Source: Thiobacillus thioparus DSM 505
GTDB lineage: Bacteria; Pseudomonadota; Gammaproteobacteria; Burkholderiales; Thiobacillaceae
NCBI RefSeq assembly: GCF_000373385.1
Contig: NZ_KB891316.1
Span: 124,001-188,000 of the forward strand
DNA: 64,000 nt
Direction of reading: 5' to 3'
Of this stretch, positions 34,676 through 42,541 are shown piece by piece; position 1 is the stretch's first letter, and each line of letters begins with the position of its first letter. Both the position numbers and the translations under genes were made by a program. The notes below the pieces were generated by a model. It made no database searches. It saw only the letters and a program-made list of their open reading frames with translations, and was not told the origin of the DNA.

Positions 34676-37246
34676 TCAGGACTCAGCGATGCGCCGGGCG
34701 ATATGGGCCAGGGCCTCCTCCACCTGATCGATCAGGATCAGGCACAGGTCGCCGGGCTTCAGGTGCGACAGGGCGATATCGATGGCCAGGAATTCGCCGG
34801 TGATTTCGGTGATGTCGCGCGTGCGCGGTGCGTCGCGCAGCCCCTCCCGCAGCAGCGCCAGCACCTCTCCTTCGGCACGGCCGCGCTGGCACTGGTCCTG
34901 ATAGAGGATCGCCTCGTCGAATGCCGCGCCCAGGGTACGGGTCTGTTCGCGGATGTCCTCGTCCCGCCGGTCGCCTGCGCCGCTGATCACGACGATCCGG
35001 CGTTGTGCCGGCAGGGCGTCCACCGCCCTGACAAGGGCAAGAATGGCATCGGGGTTGTGGCCATAGTCGGCGATGAGCGTGGCGCCACGGTAATCGAACA
35101 GGTTGAAGCGGCCGGGGACGTTCTGCGCCGTGCTGTCGAAGCTGTGCAGGCCGCGTCGGATGACGTTCCAGTCCAGCTCCAGCGCCCAGGCAGTAGCCGT
35201 GGCCGCCATCGCATTCTCGATCTGGAAACGGATGGTGCCGCCGCGCGTCAGCGGGATCTCCGCCAGCGGCAGGCGTTGCTCGCTGTCGCCCAGCGCCGCC
35301 ACGAGGCAGTCGCCGTCCAGGTAGACCACCCGGTTCCCCTGGGCGCGATGGGCCGCGATGATGGGATGATGGGACTCGCCGGCGAAGAAGATGACCGATC
35401 CCGGGCAATGGATCGACATCTCGACGCACTTGGGGTCGCAGGCATTGAGAACTGCCACGCCGTCCGGCGCGACATTCTGTACCACGACCTGCTTGAGCAC
35501 GGCGAGATCCTCCACCGTGGTGATGAAGTTGAGGCCGAGATGGTCGCCCATGCCGATATTCGTCACCACCGCGACCTTGCAGCGGTCGAACGCCAGACCT
35601 TCGCGTAACAGCCCGCCGCGGGCGGTCTCCAGCACCGCCGCGTCGACATCCGGATGCAGGAGGATGTTGCGTGCGCTTTTCGGGCCGCTGCAGTCGCCGG
35701 TGTCGATGCGCCGGCCCTGCACATACACGCCATCCGTTGCGGTCATGCCGACGCGTTTGCCGGCAAGCGCCAGGAAATGGGCGATCAGGCGCACGGTCGT
35801 GGTCTTGCCGTTGGTACCGGTCACCGCCACGATAGGAATACGGCCATCCTCGCCGGGCGGAAACAGGGCCGAGACGATGGCCTCGCCCACTGGCTGTCCC
35901 TTGCCGTAGGAGGGCATGAGATGCATGCGCAGGCCCGGCGCCGCGTTGACCTCTACGATCCCGCCGCCCTGTTCTTCGAGCGGCTTGTGCACGGTCTGAC
36001 AGACCGCATCGACGCCGCAGATGTCCAGTCCGATCATCTGCGCGGCCTCCACCGCGCGGGCCGCCACGTCGGGATGGACATCGTCGGTCACATCGGTCGC
36101 CGTGCCGCCCGTGCTCAGATTGGCGTTGTTGCGCAGGACGACGCGTTCGCCGATGGCAGGAATGGAGTCGGCGCTGTAATCCTGCACGGCGAGGCGGGCC
36201 AGCGCGATATCGTCGAGCCGAATCCGCGTCAGCGAGGTAGCATGCCCTTCGCCGCGGCGTGGGTCGCTGTTCACCTGCGCGACGAGTTCGCCCACGGTAT
36301 GCACGCCATCGCCGACCACATGCGGCGGTTCGCGGCGGGCCGCGGCGACCAGACGATTGCCGACCACGAGCAGGCGGTAGTCGTGGCCCGGAATGAAGCG
36401 TTCCACCAGCACTTCCTCGCTGATCGCCGCCGCGGCGCCATAGACCGCCATGAAGTGTTCCCGCGTCAGGATGTTGACCGTTACTCCTTTGCCCTGATTG
36501 CCGTCGCGCGGCTTGACCACCACCGGCAGCCCGATCTCGCAGGCGGCCGCCCAGCCCGCCTCGGCATCGGTCACGATCCGTCCCAGCGGCACCGGCACGC
36601 CCGCAGCCTCCAGGAGCGTCTTGGTGAGATCCTTGTCCTGGGCGATCGCCTCGGAAATGGCGCAGGTCGTATCCGTCTCGGCGGCCTGGATGCGCCGTTG
36701 GCGGCTTCCCCAGCCGAACTGCACCAGGCTGCTCGCCGTCAACCGCCGATAGGGAATACCGCGCGCGACGGCGGCCTGGACGATTGCGCCGGTGCTCGGG
36801 CCGAGGCGGACGTCTTCGTCCAGTTCCCGCAAGCGCGCCAGGGCGCCCTCCAGATCGAACGGAGCATCGTCGCGCGCTGCCCGGCACAGCGACTCGGCCA
36901 GTTCGAGCGCGAGTCGGCCGACTGCCTCCTCGGTATATTCGAAGACAAGCTGGTAGGTCCCCGTCTCGACCGTGGGCGACGTGACGCAGAAACTGACCGG
37001 ACAGCCGGCCTGTGCCTGCAGGCCGAGTGCGGCAAACGCCAATGCATGCGCCACGGAAATATCATCCTCTTGTCCGATCGGGCACATCGGACCAATTTCC
37101 GGAAAGCGCGCCCGCAAGCGCGCCTCGAACCCGCTGATCGAGTCGATCAACCGCTCCTCGGGCGCACACTGCGCCAGCGCCTCGATGACCGTGTGCCGGC
37201 TCCAGAGATTGGGCCCGCGCAGTGCTCGGATGCGTGATATTTCCAT
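34676..37246 (-). CDS. cphA: Cyanophycin synthetase (CphA)
   Basis: 856 aa from ATG 37246 (MEISRIRALRGPNLWSRH), close to the usual 870. N-terminal domain, then an ATP-grasp domain (AISEAIAQDKDLTKTLLEAAGVPVP, VVVKPRDGNQGKGVT, GIVEVNAAPGLRMHL). The Mur-ligase-like domain has an intact P-loop (VTGTNGKTTTVRLIA), with LETARGGLLREGLAFD, NIGMGDHLGL and the C-terminal YGHNPDAILALV and ISGAGDRRDEDI. It builds the Asp-Arg storage polymer cyanophycin by ATP-dependent addition of Asp and Arg. cphA' ends 57 bp upstream. No cyanophycinase gene is in the window. Confidence 0.95.
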   Translation of the reverse strand: MEISRIRALRGPNLWSRHTVIEALAQCAPEERLIDSISGFEARLRARFPEIGPMCPIGQEDDISVAHALAFAALGLQAQAGCPVSFCVTSPTVETGTYQLVFEYTEEAVGRLALELAESLCRAARDDAPFDLEGALARLRELDEDVRLGPSTGAIVQAAVARGIPYRRLTASSLVQFGWGSRQRRIQAAETDTTCAISEAIAQDKDLTKTLLEAAGVPVPLGRIVTDAEAGWAAACEIGLPVVVKPRDGNQGKGVTVNILTREHFMAVYGAAAAISEEVLVERFIPGHDYRLLVVGNRLVAAARREPPHVVGDGVHTVGELVAQVNSDPRRGEGHATSLTRIRLDDIALARLAVQDYSADSIPAIGERVVLRNNANLSTGGTATDVTDDVHPDVAARAVEAAQMIGLDICGVDAVCQTVHKPLEEQGGGIVEVNAAPGLRMHLMPSYGKGQPVGEAIVSALFPPGEDGRIPIVAVTGTNGKTTTVRLIAHFLALAGKRVGMTATDGVYVQGRRIDTGDCSGPKSARNILLHPDVDAAVLETARGGLLREGLAFDRCKVAVVTNIGMGDHLGLNFITTVEDLAVLKQVVVQNVAPDGVAVLNACDPKCVEMSIHCPGSVIFFAGESHHPIIAAHRAQGNRVVYLDGDCLVAALGDSEQRLPLAEIPLTRGGTIRFQIENAMAATATAWALELDWNVIRRGLHSFDSTAQNVPGRFNLFDYRGATLIADYGHNPDAILALVRAVDALPAQRRIVVISGAGDRRDEDIREQTRTLGAAFDEAILYQDQCQRGRAEGEVLALLREGLRDAPRTRDITEITGEFLAIDIALSHLKPGDLCLILIDQVEEALAHIARRIAES

Positions 37247-37302
37247 GAACGCCTGTTCCTGTTGGGTATCCCGCGGCAGGCTCGCCCTGCCGGATCGTAT
37301 TC

Positions 37303-39492
37303 CTAGTAGTTGGTCTGGATCGCAGGGGTGGGTAACGAGACGCAGGTATCCATTGCCGCACGAATCAGTTCCGGCGGAATATCGAGCGCCAGCGCCACCC
37401 CCACTGCGGCGAGAACGTGCAAGGGCTGAAGCATCGGTTTTCCGCTCATAGCAGGGTGCAGGGCAGCCAGGTTGAAGAGCGGCGTCTCGCCCGTGGCACC
37501 CGCGACGACCACCTGGTTGTCGTGGAGAAACAGAGCCCGGCCGCCGCCCGCACAGTGCATGTCGATCACTGGCAGCCCAGGATCGAGGGCATAGAACAGC
37601 ACTGTCCCATCGCACAGCGAGGCCAGTTCGGCCACGGCCGGGTCGCCCGCATGCAGAACCGCCACCCCGTCGGGCAGGACCAAGTCCACCTGGGTGCGCA
37701 TGACCGTGTACATCTGTTCGGGTTCGCGAATGTAGTACTCCGCGAGCGAGGCGTCCATCTGCAGGTCGGTCACCACGCCGACCTGGCAGCGGTCATAGGC
37801 ATACCCTTCGTGAAGGATCGAGCGGGCATCGTGCTCGAAGACGGCGGCATCCACGCCCCGATTCATCAACAGTTGCCGACCCGCACGCCAACTTGCGCAA
37901 TTGCCCGGCTTGACCTGACGCAGCCCCAGATAAAGCCCGTCGCGACAGGCCAGTCCCGTACGCTTGCCGGTACAGGCAATCAACTGGGCGACCACATGGG
38001 CGATCGAGGCGCCCCCCTGCGAGCCGCTGATGCCGACAATGGGAATGCGGCCACTCTCCCCATCGGGAAACAGGTGATCGACGATGGCACGGCCCACCGG
38101 ACGGGGACTGCCCTCGGCAGGCTTGAGGTGCATGAGCAGCCCCGGCCCGGCGTTTACCTCGACGATGGCGCCGCTCTGTTCCGCGAGCGGCCGCGAGACA
38201 TCCTGCGCCACCATGTCGATGCCGGCGACGTCGAGTCCGATCACCCGCGCGGCGAGAACGGCCGTTTCCACTACATCGGGGTGAAGCGTGTCGGTGACAT
38301 CGAAGGCGACATTGCCATTGCGCTGGATCAGGACGGTCTGTCCCGCTGCCGGGACGTCGGTTGGCGCAACCCCCTGGCGCGCCAGTTCGAGACTGACCGC
38401 CGGGTCTTCGTCGATCAGGATCCGGTTGAGCGGGTAGTCTTCCGTCACGCCGCGCCGCGGATCAGTATTGAGCTGGCGGTCGATCAACTCGGCGATGGTC
38501 GAGCGACCGTCGCCCTTCACCCAGGCTGCCTCGCCGCGCGCCGCTGCGACGACGCGCGGGCCAACCACCAACAGCCGATGTTCGTTGCCCGGCACATAGC
38601 GCTCGACGATGACCTCGCTTCCCTCCGCCAGGGCCAGCCGATAGGCCCGTTCGACATCGTCCCGGGTGGCGAGATCGAGGGAAACGCCCCGGCCATGGTT
38701 GCCATCCACCGGCTTGATCGCGACCGGCAGGCCGATCTCCTCCGACGCTTCCCAGGCATCTTCCGGGCTTTCTGCAATACGGCCGTCCGGGACCGGTACC
38801 CCGCAGGATTTCAGCAAGCGCTTGGTCAGGTCCTTGTCGCTCGCGATGCTTTCGGCAATCGCGCCTGTCAGGTCCGTTTCCGCAGTCCAGATGCGGCGTT
38901 GACGGGCGCCGTAGCCCAACTGGATCAGGTTGCCCTCGGTCAGGCGTATGGACGGGATATGGCGGCTGACCGCGCCATCGACGATACAGGCCGTGCTCGG
39001 CCCCAGGCAGCGCCGGTCAGCCAGATCACGCAGACGCGCCACAGTGCCCTCGATATCAAACGGGCGATCCTCGATGGCGGCCATCAGCAGGTCGCGTCCC
39101 GCCTGCAGGCAGGCACGTCCGACTTGTTCATTGCGCGTCCGTACCGCCACCTTGTAGATGCCGCGTTCGGCAGTCTCGCGTGCCTTGCCGAAGCCGACCT
39201 TCATGCCGGCCAGGTTCTGCAGTTCGATCGTGATGTGTTCGAGAATATGGGCCGGCCAGGTTCCCTCGCGCAGACGCAGCAGAAAGCCGCCGCGCTCGCC
39301 GACACCGCAACGATGCTCGATCAGGCCGGGCAGCCAGCCAGTCAGGCGCTCGTACAGGCCGGGAATCGTGTTGGAGGGCGAATCCTCGAGATCGCCGATG
39401 TCGACCCAGGCCTCCAGCACAGGCCGGTAGGTCCAGATATTCGGTCCGTCCAGATGTGTGACACGCAGGAATTCAATGGTTTTTCTGTTCAC
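37303..39492 (-). CDS. Second cyanophycin synthetase with degenerate Mur-ligase P-loop (CphA')
   Basis: 729 aa. The first 470 residues parallel CphA: RVTHLDGPNIWTYRPVLE, ILEHITIELQNLAG, AESIASDKDLTKRLLKSCGVPVP, VAIKPVDGNHGRGVS, GAIVEVNAGPGLLMHL. At the Mur-ligase P-loop, GTNGKTT is replaced by GSQGGAS: the nucleotide-binding Lys and following Thr are lost, and the C-terminal domain is about 130 residues shorter than in CphA. Betaproteobacteria often carry such a cphA'; the cyanobacterial CphA2 is a comparable reduced enzyme that joins beta-Asp-Arg dipeptides. So polymerisation of dipeptides, or help to CphA, is plausible. It is first in the cphA'-cphA unit and divergent from the ABC-transporter unit. 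Confidence 0.93.
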   Translation of the reverse strand: MNRKTIEFLRVTHLDGPNIWTYRPVLEAWVDIGDLEDSPSNTIPGLYERLTGWLPGLIEHRCGVGERGGFLLRLREGTWPAHILEHITIELQNLAGMKVGFGKARETAERGIYKVAVRTRNEQVGRACLQAGRDLLMAAIEDRPFDIEGTVARLRDLADRRCLGPSTACIVDGAVSRHIPSIRLTEGNLIQLGYGARQRRIWTAETDLTGAIAESIASDKDLTKRLLKSCGVPVPDGRIAESPEDAWEASEEIGLPVAIKPVDGNHGRGVSLDLATRDDVERAYRLALAEGSEVIVERYVPGNEHRLLVVGPRVVAAARGEAAWVKGDGRSTIAELIDRQLNTDPRRGVTEDYPLNRILIDEDPAVSLELARQGVAPTDVPAAGQTVLIQRNGNVAFDVTDTLHPDVVETAVLAARVIGLDVAGIDMVAQDVSRPLAEQSGAIVEVNAGPGLLMHLKPAEGSPRPVGRAIVDHLFPDGESGRIPIVGISGSQGGASIAHVVAQLIACTGKRTGLACRDGLYLGLRQVKPGNCASWRAGRQLLMNRGVDAAVFEHDARSILHEGYAYDRCQVGVVTDLQMDASLAEYYIREPEQMYTVMRTQVDLVLPDGVAVLHAGDPAVAELASLCDGTVLFYALDPGLPVIDMHCAGGGRALFLHDNQVVVAGATGETPLFNLAALHPAMSGKPMLQPLHVLAAVGVALALDIPPELIRAAMDTCVSLPTPAIQTNY

Positions 39493-39600
39493 GACGCGCG
39501 ACGTCCGGACCGGACGATGAAGTGAAATGCGGCAGGCATGGAAAGGCGGATCGGGACGCTGGGGCTTCGCCGGAAAAGATTGTTGTTTGCTACGTTCAGG

Positions 39601-39631
39601 TTACACGGAACCACGCCGCGCAGCATACAAT
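39601..39631 (+). promoter_or_regulatory. Candidate promoter for the ABC transporter unit
   Basis: In the 187-bp divergent gap between cphA' and the mini-ORF there is TACAAT (39626-39631), a good -10 match. TTACAC (39601-39606) lies 19 bp upstream, which is a poor -35 with long spacing. It reads toward the ABC unit. Confidence 0.3.
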
Positions 39632-39679
39632 AAACCCCGCTTTGCCGGGGGCTGGTCGGATGCAGATGTACAGGGAAAA

Positions 39680-39745
39680 ATGAAAAAAATTTATTGTCGC
39701 GCCTGCGGGTACGCCCTCCCCCGGCGCAACGCCATTCACCCATGA
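39680..39745 (+). CDS. 21-residue mini-ORF overlapping the ABC transporter start
   Basis: ATG at 39680 with ribosome site CAGGGAAAAA encodes MKKIYCRACGYALPRRNAIHP and stops in TGA that overlaps the ABC transporter ATG as ATGA. The peptide has a CxxC in a zinc-ribbon-like context (YCRACGYALP). It is in a different frame from the transporter. It could be a coupling leader that feeds ribosomes to the transporter start, or the detached front of a zinc ribbon. Short length makes this uncertain. Confidence 0.5.
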   Translation: MKKIYCRACGYALPRRNAIHP

Positions 39746-42042
39746 TCCGTACACCCCCTCCCCTGCCTGGTGCCTTTGCAAGCGCCACCGATACCTGGCA
39801 AGCCGAACTGGACGTGCGGCTTGCTGCCGGCGAGCCGATCGTGGCCACACTGGAGCCTGATCTCGACGCCCATCTGGCTTTTGCCGCGGAACGGCTGGTC
39901 CTGACCGACCGGCGCCTGCTGGCCCGGTCGGCGGGGGACGCGGGCTGGGCAGACTGGCCGTTGCGGCCTGGCCTGTCCCTGCAGCACCACGACCATGCCG
40001 GCGTGGGCACGCTGGAACTGCACGACACGGCCTCGCGCCTGGCCAGCTGGCGCTTCACGCTGGTGCATAACGGAGCGGCATTGCGGTTGGCCGACCGTTT
40101 TGCGGCGGAATTGACAGCCCATCTCTCCGGCCAGCCGGTGCCCGCCCCGGATGAAACCGTCTGCCCTGCCTGCAAGACGCCGCTGCCGCCCGATCAGACG
40201 GAATGCCCGCTGTGCAGCCGCGAACTGCACGAGGCACCCTCGACCTGGACCCTGTTCCGGCTGTGGCGCTTTGCCGGCCCCTATCGGGGCCAGCTCCTGG
40301 CCGGGTTCCTGCTGACCCTGGCCGCCACCGGCGCCACGCTGGTACCACCTTACCTGACCATGCCCTTGATGGACAAGGTGCTGATTCCCTACCAGAACGG
40401 ACAGTCGATCAATACCGGGGTCGTCGCCCTGCTGCTTGCCGGTCTCTTCGCATCCGCCCTGCTGGCCTGGGGCCTCGGCTGGGCCCGCACTTACATTCTC
40501 GCCCGGGTCAGCGAACGCATCGGTGCCGACCTGCGTACCGCCACCTACGAGCACCTGCTACAGCTCTCGCTCGAGTACTTCGGTGGCAAGCGCACCGGCG
40601 ACCTGATGGCGCGCATCGGGTCGGAAACCGATCGCATCTGCGTCTTCCTCTCGCTGCATCTGCTCGACTTCGCCACCGACGTGCTGATGATCGCCATGAC
40701 CGCGGCGATCCTGTTCTCGATCAACCCCGCGCTCGCGCTCGTCACCCTGCTGCCGCTGCCCTTCATCGCCTGGATGATCCATCTGGTACGCGACCGCCTG
40801 CGCACCGGCTTCGAGAAGATCGACCGCGTCTGGTCGGAAGTCACCAACGTGCTGGCCGACACCATCCCCGGCATCCGCGTGGTAAAGGCTTTCGCCCAGG
40901 AAAAGCGCGAGGCACAGCGCTTCCGCGAGGCCAACCGTCACAATCTGGCCGTCAACGACCGCCTCAACAAGACGTGGTCGCTGTTCTCGCCCACCGTCAC
41001 CCTGCTTACCGAGATCGGCCTGCTGGTGGTGTGGGCCTTTGGTATCTGGCAAATCGCCCACGACCAGATCACGGTCGGCGTGCTCACTGCCTTCCTCGCC
41101 TACATCAGCCGCTTCTACGGCCGCCTCGACTCGATGAGCCGTATCGTCTCGGTGACCCAGAAGGCCGCAGCCGGCACCAAGCGGATCTTCGATATCCTCG
41201 ACCACGTCTCCAGTGTCCCCGAGCCGACCCGGCCGACGCACCTCGATCGGGTACAGGGCCGGATCGAGATCCGCGACGCGTCCTTCCGCTACGGCAACCG
41301 CGGTGTGATCCGCGGCCTCAACCTGGACATCCAGCCAGGCGAGATGATCGGTCTGGTGGGCCACAGCGGCTCGGGCAAGAGCACCCTGGTCAACCTCATC
41401 TGCCGCTTCTACGACCTGTCGGAAGGCACCATTCGCCTCGACGGCACGGATATCCGTTCCCTGCCCGTAGCGGAATACCGCCGCCACATCGGCCTCGTGC
41501 TGCAGGAACCCTTCCTCTTCTTCGGCACCATCGCCGAGAACATCGCCTACGGCAAACCCGATGCCTGCCGTGCGGAGATCGTTGCCGCCGCCCGCGCCGC
41601 TCATGCCCACGAATTCATCCTGCGCCTGCCGCACGGCTACGACTCGCTGGTGGGAGAACGCGGCCAGGGTCTGTCCGGAGGCGAGCGCCAGCGCATCTCC
41701 ATCGCACGTGCGCTGCTGATCGATCCGCGCATCCTCATTCTCGACGAGGCGACCTCCTCGGTGGATACCGAGACCGAAAAGGAAATCCAGAAGGCACTCG
41801 ACAACCTGGTGCGCGGGCGCACCACGATCGCCATCGCCCACCGCCTGTCCACCCTGCGCCAGGCCGACCGGCTGGTCGTCATGGATCGCGGCCGGATCGT
41901 CGAGATCGGCAACCACGACGACCTGATGGCACGCGAAGGCCATTATTACCGTCTATACCAGGCCCAGGCACGCAACGTCGACACCGACCTGGACGAGCTG
42001 CCCACGGCCAGCGCCGAGGCCAAACCCCCTATGCCGAAGTGA
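39742..42042 (+). CDS. Cyanophycin-locus ABC exporter with N-terminal zinc ribbon
   Basis: 766 aa. An unusual N-terminal extension of about 170 residues contains a beta-rich part (LTDRRLLARSAGDAGWADWPL) and a zinc ribbon, CPACKTPLPPDQTECPLC. A six-helix exporter domain follows (FAGPYRGQLLAGFLLTLAATG onward), then the ATPase: Walker A VGHSGSGKSTL, Q-loop VLQEPFLF, signature GLSGGERQRISIARALL, Walker B ILILDEATSSVD, and IAHRLST. It is a type I (half-transporter) exporter. Adjacent cyanophycin synthetases and the DUF1854 gene 6 bp later match a gene set repeatedly associated with cyanophycin metabolism. The substrate is unknown. Confidence 0.92.
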   Translation: MIRTPPPLPGAFASATDTWQAELDVRLAAGEPIVATLEPDLDAHLAFAAERLVLTDRRLLARSAGDAGWADWPLRPGLSLQHHDHAGVGTLELHDTASRLASWRFTLVHNGAALRLADRFAAELTAHLSGQPVPAPDETVCPACKTPLPPDQTECPLCSRELHEAPSTWTLFRLWRFAGPYRGQLLAGFLLTLAATGATLVPPYLTMPLMDKVLIPYQNGQSINTGVVALLLAGLFASALLAWGLGWARTYILARVSERIGADLRTATYEHLLQLSLEYFGGKRTGDLMARIGSETDRICVFLSLHLLDFATDVLMIAMTAAILFSINPALALVTLLPLPFIAWMIHLVRDRLRTGFEKIDRVWSEVTNVLADTIPGIRVVKAFAQEKREAQRFREANRHNLAVNDRLNKTWSLFSPTVTLLTEIGLLVVWAFGIWQIAHDQITVGVLTAFLAYISRFYGRLDSMSRIVSVTQKAAAGTKRIFDILDHVSSVPEPTRPTHLDRVQGRIEIRDASFRYGNRGVIRGLNLDIQPGEMIGLVGHSGSGKSTLVNLICRFYDLSEGTIRLDGTDIRSLPVAEYRRHIGLVLQEPFLFFGTIAENIAYGKPDACRAEIVAAARAAHAHEFILRLPHGYDSLVGERGQGLSGGERQRISIARALLIDPRILILDEATSSVDTETEKEIQKALDNLVRGRTTIAIAHRLSTLRQADRLVVMDRGRIVEIGNHDDLMAREGHYYRLYQAQARNVDTDLDELPTASAEAKPPMPK

Positions 42043-42048
42043 CCTGCC

Positions 42049-42519
42049 ATGACGACCGCTCCCTTCCAACTCACCCGCGACCCGCATGGCCGACTCCTGC
42101 TGACCGCGCCTGACGGCAGCGTGCACGCAGGCGTGCAGCCCGTGCGCGCCTTCCCTCTCGCCGCGCCGGCGGAGGGTATTGCACTGATGGGCACGGACGG
42201 CCACGAACTGGTCTGGATCGACCGTCTGAACGACTTACCCGAGGCGACGCGAAACCTGCTCGAAGCCGAACTGGCCAGCCGCGAATTCATGCCTGAGATC
42301 CGCCGCCTGCGGCAGGTCTCCACCTTCGCCACGCCCAGCACCTGGACGGTCGAAACCGACCGCGGCGAGACCCGCTTCATTCTCAAGGGCGAGGAAGATA
42401 TCCGCCGCCTCGGCGCAACCGCCCTGCTTATCAGCGACAGTCACGGCGTACAGTACCTGATCCGCGACCTGTCCAAACTGGACAAGACCAGCCGCCGGCT
42501 GCTCGACCGCTTCATGTAA
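42049..42519 (+). CDS. DUF1854 protein, partner of the ABC exporter
   Basis: 156 aa. HAGVQPVRAFPLAAPAEGIAL, ELVWIDRLNDLPEATRNLLEAEL, REFMPEIRRLRQVS, TWTVETDRGETRFILKGEEDIRRLG and YLIRDLSKLDKTSRRLLDRF are the DUF1854 pattern. DUF1854 proteins accompany cyanophycin synthetases and this exporter type in betaproteobacteria; the biochemical role is unknown. It starts 6 bp after the exporter and ends 22 bp before the Tgl-like gene, so the three form one operon. No signal peptide. Confidence 0.9.
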   Translation: MTTAPFQLTRDPHGRLLLTAPDGSVHAGVQPVRAFPLAAPAEGIALMGTDGHELVWIDRLNDLPEATRNLLEAELASREFMPEIRRLRQVSTFATPSTWTVETDRGETRFILKGEEDIRRLGATALLISDSHGVQYLIRDLSKLDKTSRRLLDRFM

Positions 42520-42541
42520 ATCCGACCAGACCGACATTCCC

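Noticed and set aside
34683-36887. 734-codon open frame inside cphA on the same strand
   Set aside because: Arg/Gly/Pro-rich translation in a shifted frame, a GC-rich shadow of cphA.
35654-39525. Two long plus-strand open frames opposite cphA and cphA'
   Set aside because: Antisense shadows of strongly conserved genes; no ribosome site or domain.
40203-42113. 636-codon open frame inside the ABC exporter
   Set aside because: Alternative frame with extreme Arg/Pro/His content; the exporter frame has all ABC motifs.
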